NCBI GenBank assembly: GCA_903877125.1
Contig: CAIRCM010000068.1
Location: 1 to 48,243 of the forward strand
From: an uncultured Acetobacteraceae bacterium
GTDB lineage: Bacteria > Pseudomonadota > Alphaproteobacteria > Acetobacterales > Acetobacteraceae
Direction: 5' to 3'
DNA: 48,243 bases
Below, one piece after another: positions 17,168-26,097 of the stretch. Positions within the stretch are counted from its first letter, which is position 1. Each line of letters starts with the position of its first letter. The notes beneath the pieces were generated by a model that was not told the DNA's origin, did no database searches, and worked only from the letters and a program-made list of their open reading frames with translations. Both the position numbers and the translations under genes were made by a program.

Positions 17168-19773
17168 ATCACGCCTTCTTCCGCCAGTTTCTCGACATCG
17201 GATTTGGTCATGCCGAGCATCGAGGTCAACAGCCATTCGTTGTCTTCGCCATAGCCGGGGGCGCCCCGGTCGATCGGGCCGCCGATATAGGCGGGCGTGC
17301 GGGAGAATTTCATCGGCAGTTCGTACACCGGCCAAGTGCCGATCTTCGTGCCGGTGACCTCGGTCAGCCATTTCAGGTGACGCAACTGCGGGTCCTTGTC
17401 GACGCGGTCCTCGGCGTTCTGGCACACACCCGCCGGCACACCGGCATTTTGCAGCGCCATCATGACGTCCTCGGCGGTCTTGCCCGCAGTCCAGGCACCC
17501 ACGGCTTCATCCAGCGCATCCTGATGCTGCAACCGGTCCGCCAGCGTCGCGAACCGCTTATCCGCGCGCCAATCCCCGCGTTCGGCGACCGAGCACAGGG
17601 CCTGCCAGTGCGTTTCGTCGAAGCAGGCGATCGCCACCCAACGGTCCTTGCCGTGGCATTTATACGCCCCATGCGGCGCGGCCGGCTTGTAAGGGGAACG
17701 ATTGCCGTAGCGCTTCCACTGCCGGTCGTTGGCCGACCAATCCAGGATGGACGTACCCGTCAGGAACAGCCCGGATTCGCATTGCGAGGCATCGATCCAC
17801 TGCCCTTCCCCAGTCTTCTCCCGGTGATACAGGGCGCCGAGCAGTGCCAGCGCGTAGCCGTAGGCGCCCATCCAGTCGAGGTAGGAATATCCCCAGCTCA
17901 CCGGCATCGCCGGTTCCGGCAGACCGGACATATCCGCCTGCCCGCCGAACGCCGCGGCCACGGGGCCGACGGTGCGCATCCGACCATACACGCCATGCGC
18001 GCCCATGCCGGCCTGCTGGATATAAATGATATCCGGGCGGATCGATTTCATCACATCGTAGCCCAGGCCCAGGCGCTGCAACACGCCGGGCGAGAACCCT
18101 TCGGCCACCACATCGCAAATCCGCACCAGGTCCTTGGCGATCGCGAGACCCTTGGGATGGCGGATGTTCAACGAAATCCCGCGCTTGCCCGCGTTCTTGT
18201 TGTTGAATTGGCCGCCCATGTTGAGGTCGTTGACACCCTTCAACGGCCCGGTGGCCGCGTCGCGTGCCGCCCGCCCGCCGACCGGCGCCATCGCCGCCAA
18301 GCGCGTATCGGGATTGTCCTTCCATTCCACCTTGTAGCTTTCCGCGCCCATCGCCGCGAGGAAGCGGGTGCCGCCGGCCGATGCCAGGAACCAGGCGAAA
18401 TCCAGGATTTTCACGCCCTGCAGCGGGAAGGGCTTGCCGTGCAGTGCCGAGAGCTTCGGATTGACGTCCATCTTCGGCTGCGCCGGCACGAAGGGCTGGC
18501 GGTCCAAGGACCCGAGCACAACGGCGTTGTCCTCGCCCAGCAGCGGCGCGCGTCGCCCGACCTGCCAGCTGGTGCCCGTGGCCAGCCACTTGCTCGTCGG
18601 GTAGCGGAACGACCGGCCGTGTTCGGGATGGTGGACGTCGGCGAAGGAGTATCGCTTCAGCCAGTGCTCGTCCAAGGCATTCTCATGCGGTTTGCGCAAT
18701 GGCGCCCAGAGCAGACCGGCTTCCTGCGCTTCCAGCCACGGCATGTCCTTATAAGTCCACGCCCGCACGAAGCGCTGCACCACGTCAAGCATATGCGCTC
18801 GGGCTTCGTCGGACGACGCCGTGCCGGGCACGGCGCGGGCTTTCAGATCGACGTCCGGGCCGGGCGGCTGCAAATCCGCCTGCATGTTGTATTTCGACAG
18901 CAGCGGCACGAGATTTTTCAGATCGCGGGCGCCCATGCCGTGCGAGATGAAGAACCGTCCGTCCTTGGTGTGGACGATGCTGGGGGAATGATTGGGATGC
19001 TCCCCGGCATGACGCGACGTCATGCGCCACAGCGGCACCCGCCGCATCACCCAGGACATGATGTCCAGTTCCGGGTTTTTCGACACTGCCTCATGAATCG
19101 CGACCGACACGTCCTGGCCCAGCCCGTTACGGTGCCGGTTGATCGCGGCGGCGATGATGCCGGTCGCCAGCTGTTCCCCGGCGATGTGATAGGCATGCCA
19201 GACCTGCGGCGCGATAGGCGGTGTGTCGTATTCGAAATTCGGATCGGGATCGTAGCCGCAATTCATCATGATGCCGCCAAGCGCCAGATGAATCAGATCG
19301 GATCCATGAAGATGCGCCCAAGGCCCGTCGTCGCCGAAGGGAGTCATCCGAGCGACAATCAGCTTGGGGAAGCGGTGCGCGAGGGCCACGCGATCCAGGC
19401 CGATCGCGGTGTTCAGCGCGCCGCAGGACGAATCCAGCAGAATATCGGCGCCTTCCAGCAGTTTGCGCATCTGGAACGCGCCGTCCGGCGTTTGCAAATC
19501 CAGCACCACGGATTGCTTGCCGCGGTTGTAATTCCAGTAAAATAACGACCGTTCGAGGCCCGGTTCATCGTTCAGGTAAGGGCCGATGCGACGGGTGGCA
19601 TTGCCCCCGGGCGGTTCGACCTTGATGACCTCGGCACCCAGCCCGGCCAGCAGCAGGCCGGTATATTCGGCGCGTTCGTCGGCGACCTCGATCACCCGCA
19701 GGCCGGCGAGCATTCCAGGACCGGCATTGCCCATCATCGGGCCGGGTCCCGATCCGATATTCGTCGTTGTCAT
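17164..19773 (-). CDS. Double-domain class III CoA-transferase (CaiB/BaiF fusion)
   Basis: An 869-residue protein made of two CaiB-like halves. Domain 1 (about residues 20-420) starts AGLRVIEVADERAEYTG and has LGAEVIKVEPPGG; an Asp in the catalytic position lies at about residue 159 (GSDLIHLALGG). Domain 2 (about 445-860) starts LQGVKILDFAWFLASAGG, with RHPKGLAIAKDLVRICDVV and GEGQWIDASQCE. At the equivalent place domain 2 reads RTVGPVAAAFGGQADMSG, with no Asp aligned, so one half may be non-catalytic. Such fusions occur in catabolic CoA-transferases. A strong AGAGGAAAC site precedes the ATG. It follows the alpha/beta hydrolase gene by 26 bases and is coupled to the 56-residue gene. Confidence 0.9.
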   Translation of the reverse strand: MTTTNIGSGPGPMMGNAGPGMLAGLRVIEVADERAEYTGLLLAGLGAEVIKVEPPGGNATRRIGPYLNDEPGLERSLFYWNYNRGKQSVVLDLQTPDGAFQMRKLLEGADILLDSSCGALNTAIGLDRVALAHRFPKLIVARMTPFGDDGPWAHLHGSDLIHLALGGIMMNCGYDPDPNFEYDTPPIAPQVWHAYHIAGEQLATGIIAAAINRHRNGLGQDVSVAIHEAVSKNPELDIMSWVMRRVPLWRMTSRHAGEHPNHSPSIVHTKDGRFFISHGMGARDLKNLVPLLSKYNMQADLQPPGPDVDLKARAVPGTASSDEARAHMLDVVQRFVRAWTYKDMPWLEAQEAGLLWAPLRKPHENALDEHWLKRYSFADVHHPEHGRSFRYPTSKWLATGTSWQVGRRAPLLGEDNAVVLGSLDRQPFVPAQPKMDVNPKLSALHGKPFPLQGVKILDFAWFLASAGGTRFLAAMGAESYKVEWKDNPDTRLAAMAPVGGRAARDAATGPLKGVNDLNMGGQFNNKNAGKRGISLNIRHPKGLAIAKDLVRICDVVAEGFSPGVLQRLGLGYDVMKSIRPDIIYIQQAGMGAHGVYGRMRTVGPVAAAFGGQADMSGLPEPAMPVSWGYSYLDWMGAYGYALALLGALYHREKTGEGQWIDASQCESGLFLTGTSILDWSANDRQWKRYGNRSPYKPAAPHGAYKCHGKDRWVAIACFDETHWQALCSVAERGDWRADKRFATLADRLQHQDALDEAVGAWTAGKTAEDVMMALQNAGVPAGVCQNAEDRVDKDPQLRHLKWLTEVTGTKIGTWPVYELPMKFSRTPAYIGGPIDRGAPGYGEDNEWLLTSMLGMTKSDVEKLAEEGVI

Positions 19774-19799
19774 TTTCGTTTCCTCTCAGGCTGCCGAAA

Positions 19800-20666
19800 T
19801 CAGGGCCGTGTGCGCGCCAGCATTTCCAGCAGCCACGGGTTGACGATCTCAGGCGATTCATAGGCGGCCCAGTGGCCGGTTTTCGGGATCAGGCGGATGT
19901 CGGCTTCGGGCTTGCGTGCCCGCAGGGTCGCGACGCGTTCCGGCCCTTTCGGGTTGCCGGGCGCGTCCAGTTCCCCCCACATGCCGTTCAGCGGCGACTG
20001 CAATTGGTCGATCGCGGTCAGGATCGCGCCGCTGCGCGAGATCGCCGGGGTTTTCAGGCGGGAGCGGATGGTGTTCCAATCCTGGATTTCGATGGCGAGG
20101 TCGTCGATCTTCGCGGGATCGGCGATCATGAGCTGACCGAGATTGGCGCGATGCGTGTCCCGCCGAGCCTGGCCTTCCAGATGCCGCACCTTTTCCAGCC
20201 GCACGGACGATCCCAGCGCGCCGACGCCCGAGGATCCGATGATCGTGACCGAACGCACCTGCTTGCCACGCAGCGCGCCGATGCAACTCGCCATGGTGCC
20301 GCCGAAGGAGAAGCCGATCACGTCGAACGTGGTGCCCTCGCCAACAATCGCTTCGATCCCGTTGGCCACGATCGCGGCGATGGAAAAGGCATCGTCGCCA
20401 TCCGGGGGAAAATCCGATTCGCCCAGGCCGGGCAGGTCCGGCACCAGCACGCGATAGGTTTCGACCAGCGCCGGGATGGTCTTGATCCAGTGGCGCCACG
20501 ACCCGGCGCCACCATGGCACAGTACCACGACCGGCGCGGTACCGCCCGAACGGTCCCAGAGGTGCCAGACCATGCGGCCGGTTCCGCAGGGGGTTTCATG
20601 GCGGGTGGATTGCGCCTCCAATTGGTCGATAATGGTTTGGGGAGCGAGCGTCGCTTGATCGTTCAT
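19800..20666 (-). CDS. Alpha/beta-fold hydrolase
   Basis: Predicted cytosolic hydrolase of 288 residues. The oxyanion segment is VVVLCHGGAGSWRHW, the nucleophile elbow FDVIGFSFGGTMAS (Ser), the acid is probably Asp in GELDAPGNP and the base is His in IPKTGHWAAYE. LVPDLPGLGESDFP is a standard block. This pattern fits carbon-carbon or ester hydrolases used in ring-cleavage pathways, but substrate is open. The ATG at 20666 is preferred because the preceding in-frame sequence is not hydrolase-like and CGGGAA precedes it. First gene of the minus-strand catabolic block that ends with the aromatic monooxygenase. Confidence 0.9.
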   Translation of the reverse strand: MNDQATLAPQTIIDQLEAQSTRHETPCGTGRMVWHLWDRSGGTAPVVVLCHGGAGSWRHWIKTIPALVETYRVLVPDLPGLGESDFPPDGDDAFSIAAIVANGIEAIVGEGTTFDVIGFSFGGTMASCIGALRGKQVRSVTIIGSSGVGALGSSVRLEKVRHLEGQARRDTHRANLGQLMIADPAKIDDLAIEIQDWNTIRSRLKTPAISRSGAILTAIDQLQSPLNGMWGELDAPGNPKGPERVATLRARKPEADIRLIPKTGHWAAYESPEIVNPWLLEMLARTRP

Positions 20667-21134
20667 CGTGGTTCCCGGGTGGAGAGGCCTGGCCCGTAGG
20701 CGTTGGGACAATCCTACAAAGCCTGCGCCAAACCACCAAATCCGCTCGAAAATCGTGGTCAGGGCGGGATTGGCAAATACCGGCGGCACCGACAGACCGG
20801 ATCGGGAGACCGCCCTTTTTAACCACGTGGGCCGCCAGGCCTTCACGAAGGCTTCACTGAGGTTCTTTTGACGGTGCCCGCAAAGAAATGATAATATCGT
20901 AATAATCTATAATGACCGGAACTTCCCTGGTACATACGGCGTGGTTCTCGGTGCTACATCCAGAAGGCAGCCTGCATCCGCCATGGTTGGCGATGATCAA
21001 TCACCTTCGCGGCATCGTGTCTTTCAGTTCAAAAAACGGCCGCCGCTGCGTCGGGCCGACATATCGGTGGCCTGTCGCGCGGGGCAGCAACCGGTTTACC
21101 GATCCGGAAAGTGTCGATAACCCGCCATATCCGA
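20667..21134. other. 468-base intergenic region
   Basis: No convincing gene. It separates the hydrolase start (minus strand) from the end of the large glycosyltransferase (minus strand). It holds an unusually AT-rich patch at about 20882-20915 that contains promoter-like boxes on the plus strand. A plus-strand ORF beginning at 20912 runs into the antisense of the glycosyltransferase and has no recognisable domain. The promoter of the hydrolase operon should also lie here, but I cannot place its boxes. Confidence 0.5.
20868..20895 (+). promoter_or_regulatory. Possible sigma-70-type promoter on the plus strand
   Basis: TTGACG at 20868-20873 and GATAAT at 20890-20895, spaced 16 bases, within a locally AT-rich patch. 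A second TATAAT is at 20908-20913. No convincing plus-strand gene follows before the convergent glycosyltransferase end at 21135, so this would drive a short RNA or antisense transcript, or be chance. Confidence 0.3.
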
Positions 21135-24100
21135 TCATCCCGAAGGTGAAAGCCACCCCGATCGCCAGTCGTCCAGGCAGGCCGCCAGCGTGCCGCGTGT
21201 CCGATACCCGTCCCAAGCGCCCTGCCCGAGTGTTCGCCGCAGCGTTGTGTCGCGCACCAGCCGAGCCACGGCGCCGTACCAGGCGTCCCCGGTGTTCGGG
21301 ACCAGCATCCCACCTGCCCCGTCTGCCAGCGAACCGCGATAGACCGGTACATCCGATGCCAACAGCGCCAGCCCCAACGCCGCGTAATCCAAGGTCTTCA
21401 ACGCCGATTTCGCTCGGTTGAACGGGCTGTCGACCAGTGGCACGAGCCCGATGTCCCAGGCCGGCTGGCGGATCATGCTGTTGACGAAGGCTGGATAGGA
21501 TGCCGCCGCGGTTGGCGACAGGGCGAGGCGATGGACCCAGGACGGCAGGCGGCCTCGGCCGCTGAACCCGATCATGTCGATCCGGACACGGTCCCCGAAG
21601 GTATCGACCACCCGCGACAACGCCGGTTCGATCATGGCGAAATCGGCATCGTGGGTGGCGGTGCCCATGCACAGAATGCGGACCGGACCGCTGTGCCAAC
21701 CGGCTGGGCGCGGTGGCGGCACCTTCCCCCACAGGCGCTGGTCGAGCGCATTGCCAACCACCCTCGCATCCGCCCGCAGCCCTCGCAGCGCCGGGGTCGA
21801 AACCAGCACCCGGTCCGCATGGGTCAGCATGCGCCGCACGATTTTGGCCTTGGGCCGGAGGTCGCCGGCGTCCGGATGGTCGCGAGGGATGTGCAGCAGA
21901 TCGTCGTCGAGGTCGTAGTAAAGCATTGCGCCGGTCTGCCGGGCATGCGCGGCCAGCCTGTCGGCGGCGTCGATGTCCGGCACCGCATAGCGTTGAGTGG
22001 CGACGATGTCGGCCCGATAGCGGTGCGCCGATTCGGCATCCGCGAGTTGGATGTCCAGCGCACAGGGCTCGGCCGCGTGATCCAGCGGCAGGATCAGCCG
22101 GATATAGGCACACGGTGTCAGTGCCCCGTTGGCGAAACGTTCGGGGACGACCAGTACGCTGGTCCGGCCGGGACGGCGCAGATCGACCGGCCCCGCCCGG
22201 CGCACCGCCGGTGCCGCGACGTAGGCACTGGCGTAAAAATCCGCGACCGGCGCCCGCATCGCAGTCGCCGGCACCGGTGCGCCCAGCGCTGCCCGAGCCG
22301 CTTCGAACGCCTCAATCCAAGGTGCGGCGTTCAGGGTGGGCGGCACCAGCCAGGTCAGCGACCGGCCGGCGAGGCGTTCGGGAAAGGCGCCGAGATCGCT
22401 GGCCACGATCGGCAAACCGGTATCGATCGCGGCGGAGAGCGTGTAGCCGTAGGTCTCCGGTGCCGTGGAGGGAAACCACAGCACATGCGGCTGTGCCGTA
22501 CGGATCAGGTCGGGCAGCGCCTCTTCGTCATATCGGCCGGTGACGGTCAGCCGGTCCCGCATCGCTTCCAGCGCCTCAGGCTCGACATCCCCGATCAGTT
22601 GGAAGGCGAAGGATTCGTTGGGTGCGGCACTGAGCACGGCCTCAACCGCCGCGGCGCCTTTCAGGGCCGCGAGGGTGCCGATCAGCGCGACGCGCAGCAC
22701 GCGGCCGCGCGGCTTCCTCGGGCGCAGCGCCCATGGTCCGCCCACCACCGGTTCATGTGCGGCGACGATCGCGCGTGCGCCCAGGCCGAACCTGGTCAGC
22801 CGGTCTCGCACATCGTTGCTGGGGCAGATGACGCGGTCGGCCTCCCGGAACAGCCAAGCGTGCTGCATCCGCCAGGACAGAATGTCGCGCGCGCCATGGG
22901 TCGGGCGGTCGGCGATGCAGGCGTTGCAGGCGGCGACGTCCGGCTCCCCGCAGTACAGCCCATCGAGCCAGGGCAGTAAATTCACCTGCGGGCAGATGCT
23001 GAAATAGTCGTGTACTGTCAGATCGAACCCCACGTTCAGGCGGTCGATCAGCGCGCGCACGTCCATCTCCATGCCCGCGAGATGGTGGATATGTACCCGC
23101 TCCACCCGCATGAACCGGAGAAAATCCGTCAGGTCGTCCAGCCGGTCGGCGGTCAGGGTCAGCTCGGCATGTCCTGGGATCGCCGGCACCGACAACGCCG
23201 ATCCACGCGGCGTCGTGGACAGCAACAGGCAGTGCGCGCGGCCGGCCAGGCGGTGGACCAGTTGTTCGAGGTGCCGGCGCACGCCGCCGCCCAACGCATG
23301 GCACACCAGCAGAATGACCGGCAGGCTGGATTCGGCAAACAAGGTCGCGGTGACCGCCATCCGGCAGGGGCCGGCATCGTCCTGCCGAGCATGGCGGGCG
23401 ACCTGGTCGAGGTAGTTGGGATAGCGGGCGAGCAGCGTATCCATCACAGTGCTGCCGCGCCTGGCCAACTCGTCGCCGAAGCTGACGGCGCCCTCGTGAT
23501 AGACGAACACATCGCAGGCCAGGCTGTGGTGCCATCCCCTGGCGGCGGCGCGGAGGCAGAAGTCGTTTTCCTCGCCGTAGCCGCGGCCGAACGTGGCCTC
23601 ATCGAATCCGCCGACATCGTCCAGCGCGGCCCGCCTGACGTACATGCAGAAACCAACGGTGGTCGGCACATCCACCCAGCGGCCGGCATTGACCCGCCGG
23701 CACACCGCGTCGATTTCGGCCACCGACTGGCCGAACGGCATGTCGCCACCGGGGATGGTGGGGTAGCCGCAGATGGTCGCGTTGTTGGAGAAGGGCGATA
23801 CGCTGGCGATCCGCGGTGTTCGGTAGGCCTGCGCGGCGAGGCGGGGCAACCAGCCCTTCGGAACCTCGGTGTCGCTGTTCAGCAGCACGACGTCATTGCG
23901 TCCGGCCTCCCGCATGCCGCGGTTGACGGAGGCGACGAAGCCCAGATTTTCTTCATTTCGCAGCAGAACGATGCGCTGTGTGGCCGCCAATCCGGTCAGC
24001 CAGGATGAAAGCGCGGGCTCCGGCGATCGGTCGTCGATGACGATGACCCGCCCAGGCAGGCGATCCGGATCGGTCAGCAGCGATTCCAGGCAGCGCCGGG

Positions 24101-24611
24101 TTTCTTCAAGCCCCCTGTAGACGGGGACGATGACATCGACGACCACCCGCGACGGCACCGGGAGCGGCGGCGCGGTGGAGGGGAAATAATCCGCGATTTG
24201 GATTGGCTTCTCGGTGGGGAACCGGTGGGCAGCCCCGACGCGCAGATGGAACAGCAGCGGGTTTCCCGCAGCGTCCGGGTGCTGGTCGACATACCAGACC
24301 GCATCGAACCGTGGATGCGGATTGCGCCGTTCCATCGCGCCGATCTGCAGGTAGTGCAGCAACGGAACGACACCGGAGGTTCCGACATCGGGATACCTGG
24401 CGGCGTACCAGGCGCTGTCGAACCAGGGGTTGGGATCGCGCTTCTCCAGCGCCCCATGCAGGATGAAATGCCGTATCAGATCGATCCCGGAACGCACCAC
24501 GTCCGGATAGCGCGCGACATACCATGGTGCATCGAACAGGCCCGACAAGGCTTGGCGCAGCGCCACTTCCGACGCGGATTCCAGCGGCGGAAGCTCTGGA
24601 TCGTTTGCCAT
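21135..24611 (-). CDS. Multidomain glycosyltransferase (repeat region, GT2, GT4-like, GT4-like)
   Basis: A 1158-residue protein probably acting in cytosolic assembly of a surface polysaccharide. Residues 26-37, 64-75 and 102-113 are three FDxxWYxxxxPD repeats spaced exactly 38 residues, a module often seen N-terminal to polysaccharide glycosyltransferases. A GT2 domain follows (about 155-390) with VDVIVPVYRGLEETRRC, VIDDRSPE, LLNSDTEVP and GYGEENDFCLRAA. A GT4-like domain spans about 430-780 (LLVCHALGGGVRRHLEQL, then STAPETYGYTLSAAIDTGLP). A second GT-B-like domain fills about 820-1158 (YYDLDDDLLHIP, KSALKTLDYAALGLALLASD). The ATG overlaps the stop of the preceding gene (ATGA). Donors and acceptors unknown. 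Confidence 0.9.
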   Translation of the reverse strand: MANDPELPPLESASEVALRQALSGLFDAPWYVARYPDVVRSGIDLIRHFILHGALEKRDPNPWFDSAWYAARYPDVGTSGVVPLLHYLQIGAMERRNPHPRFDAVWYVDQHPDAAGNPLLFHLRVGAAHRFPTEKPIQIADYFPSTAPPLPVPSRVVVDVIVPVYRGLEETRRCLESLLTDPDRLPGRVIVIDDRSPEPALSSWLTGLAATQRIVLLRNEENLGFVASVNRGMREAGRNDVVLLNSDTEVPKGWLPRLAAQAYRTPRIASVSPFSNNATICGYPTIPGGDMPFGQSVAEIDAVCRRVNAGRWVDVPTTVGFCMYVRRAALDDVGGFDEATFGRGYGEENDFCLRAAARGWHHSLACDVFVYHEGAVSFGDELARRGSTVMDTLLARYPNYLDQVARHARQDDAGPCRMAVTATLFAESSLPVILLVCHALGGGVRRHLEQLVHRLAGRAHCLLLSTTPRGSALSVPAIPGHAELTLTADRLDDLTDFLRFMRVERVHIHHLAGMEMDVRALIDRLNVGFDLTVHDYFSICPQVNLLPWLDGLYCGEPDVAACNACIADRPTHGARDILSWRMQHAWLFREADRVICPSNDVRDRLTRFGLGARAIVAAHEPVVGGPWALRPRKPRGRVLRVALIGTLAALKGAAAVEAVLSAAPNESFAFQLIGDVEPEALEAMRDRLTVTGRYDEEALPDLIRTAQPHVLWFPSTAPETYGYTLSAAIDTGLPIVASDLGAFPERLAGRSLTWLVPPTLNAAPWIEAFEAARAALGAPVPATAMRAPVADFYASAYVAAPAVRRAGPVDLRRPGRTSVLVVPERFANGALTPCAYIRLILPLDHAAEPCALDIQLADAESAHRYRADIVATQRYAVPDIDAADRLAAHARQTGAMLYYDLDDDLLHIPRDHPDAGDLRPKAKIVRRMLTHADRVLVSTPALRGLRADARVVGNALDQRLWGKVPPPRPAGWHSGPVRILCMGTATHDADFAMIEPALSRVVDTFGDRVRIDMIGFSGRGRLPSWVHRLALSPTAAASYPAFVNSMIRQPAWDIGLVPLVDSPFNRAKSALKTLDYAALGLALLASDVPVYRGSLADGAGGMLVPNTGDAWYGAVARLVRDTTLRRTLGQGAWDGYRTRGTLAACLDDWRSGWLSPSG

Positions 24612-25225
24612 CAGCGGCGCCCGCCGATATCGGACAGGGAGAAACCCCGCGGCCGGTTGTTACGCGCGCCGCGAACGTCCAGGCGAAATTGCCGCATTTC
24701 GGCATCGTTTCGCCAGGGGGCGCAATAGAGCTCCGTGTGGTTCGCCGCGTCCGTCGCTGTGCTTGACCCGAAACCAAGGCGGCGCAGGCGCTTGCCGTGT
24801 TCGGCTGTTGCGTCGTCTTCATCCATGACCAGATATCCGCCGTAGAGCAGCGTGTCCCTTGTATACACGGCACAGCCCGTGGGGTCGTCCGCGTATCCCC
24901 ATCGTTGTGCCGCCGTGATCCATCGGTTTTCCCATGCGGCTGTGTCCGGCCGGACATCGGCGGTCAGGACGACGATCGCCTCGCAACCGAGCATCTCGCC
25001 CAGCAGAAACAACGCCCGGTTTCGGTTCCAGGCCGGGCCCATGGCGGGTCCGGTCACCAGCGGCACGTCATTGTCCCGCAGCCAGCCCAACGTGCCGTCG
25101 GTGGAGCCGTCATCGGCCACGACGAAATCGACGCGGGGATGAGCGGTGAAACGGCGCACTGCCTCGACGATGCCGGGCAACGACGCGCGTTGGTTGCACG
25201 CCAGGACCGCCACCCCGATCTGCAT
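24611..25225 (-). CDS. Short GT2-like glycosyltransferase
   Basis: A 204-residue protein related to the following upstream gene, with the GT-A start IGVAVLACNQRASL, VDFVVADDGSTDGTLGWL, and GPAWNRNRALFLLGEMLGCEAI. The DxD-equivalent reads LTADVRPD, so one acidic position differs from the LEDD of its paralogue. Compared with that paralogue it lacks roughly 70 residues, mostly in the middle. The ATG at 25225 aligns with the start of the paralogue; GTG 25255 and ATG 25246 are in-frame alternatives that would overlap the upstream gene. Both paralogues end with an APWRTDAELRQFR-type block. Donor and acceptor unknown. Confidence 0.78.
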   Translation of the reverse strand: MQIGVAVLACNQRASLPGIVEAVRRFTAHPRVDFVVADDGSTDGTLGWLRDNDVPLVTGPAMGPAWNRNRALFLLGEMLGCEAIVVLTADVRPDTAAWENRWITAAQRWGYADDPTGCAVYTRDTLLYGGYLVMDEDDATAEHGKRLRRLGFGSSTATDAANHTELYCAPWRNDAEMRQFRLDVRGARNNRPRGFSLSDIGGRR

Positions 25226-25230
25226 GATCG

Positions 25231-26085
25231 CTAGACCCGCGGCCATCGGCGCCACCCCCAGAACGGTTCCGCCGCGCCCTCGGCGGGGTCGCGGCGGAGT
25301 GCGAAGCCGTGCCGCGCAGATTCGGCGGCGTTGCGCATTTCCACGCGGAATTGCCGCAGTTCGGCGTCTGTGCGCCAGGGCGCGCGTGGAGTTTGTTCGT
25401 TTTGAATATCGGCCGCGAGCGTCAAATTACGGTCCACCTGTTCGGTATCGGAATAGCTATCGGTATCGACCATCGCCAGCGCACCGTGGATCAACCGATA
25501 GGCGACCCGCTGCGTCATGTACGGCGTTTCGTCGATCCCGCCGTAACCCGCCCGAACCAACCGCCTGGAGTGCTCGCCATGCTCGTAACCGTATCCCTTG
25601 AAGCGTGAATCGAGATATCCGCCGAAAAGCAGAGAATCGCGCGAGAACGCGGTGCACTGCCCGGTGGCGACGGGGCACAGGAACGGGTCTTCCGGGGTGC
25701 CTGCGCCGGATTGGAACCGGTCCTCGATCCAAGGCACCGCGAGATTGATATGGCCCCACCGGCGTACTGCCTCGACCCATGCCGCCTCCCATCCGGGCTC
25801 GGCGGGACACGTATCGTCTTCCAGCAGAATAATTGTTTCGCACACCAATATTTTGGACAGCAAAAACAGCGCCCGGTTCTTGTTCCAGGCGATCCCCATG
25901 TTGACACCACCGACCATCGGCACGTGGTTCGCCCGCAGCCAGGCGATCGTGCCGTCCGAAGATCCGTCGTCGGCCACCACCCAATCGACCGACGGCGACA
26001 ACGTGAGATCGCGCACCCTCTCGATCGTGGATTTCAACACGCCGAGCCGGTTGTAGGTGACGATCCCGATCCCGATGCGCGCCAC
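25231..26085 (-). CDS. Glycosyltransferase family 2
   Basis: A 284-residue GT-A enzyme: MARIGIGIVTYNRLGVLKST, VDWVVADDGSSDGTIAWL, NMGIAWNKNRALFLLSK and the donor/metal motif IILLEDDTCP. The GTG start follows a strong GAGGGGAAC site. C-terminal APWRTDAELRQFRVEMRNA is shared with the next gene, so the two are tandem paralogues. The gene starts 12 bases after the chromate-transporter subunit gene in the same direction, so it may share its transcript. Likely part of a surface glycan set with the 1158-residue enzyme; sugar specificity cannot be read. Confidence 0.87.
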   Translation of the reverse strand: MARIGIGIVTYNRLGVLKSTIERVRDLTLSPSVDWVVADDGSSDGTIAWLRANHVPMVGGVNMGIAWNKNRALFLLSKILVCETIILLEDDTCPAEPGWEAAWVEAVRRWGHINLAVPWIEDRFQSGAGTPEDPFLCPVATGQCTAFSRDSLLFGGYLDSRFKGYGYEHGEHSRRLVRAGYGGIDETPYMTQRVAYRLIHGALAMVDTDSYSDTEQVDRNLTLAADIQNEQTPRAPWRTDAELRQFRVEMRNAAESARHGFALRRDPAEGAAEPFWGWRRWPRV

Positions 26086-26097
26086 GGCCCGTTCCCC

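Noticed and set aside
20912-21421. Plus-strand ORF of 169 codons after the promoter-like boxes
   Set aside because: No ribosome binding site or domain, and its second half is the antisense of the glycosyltransferase 3' end.
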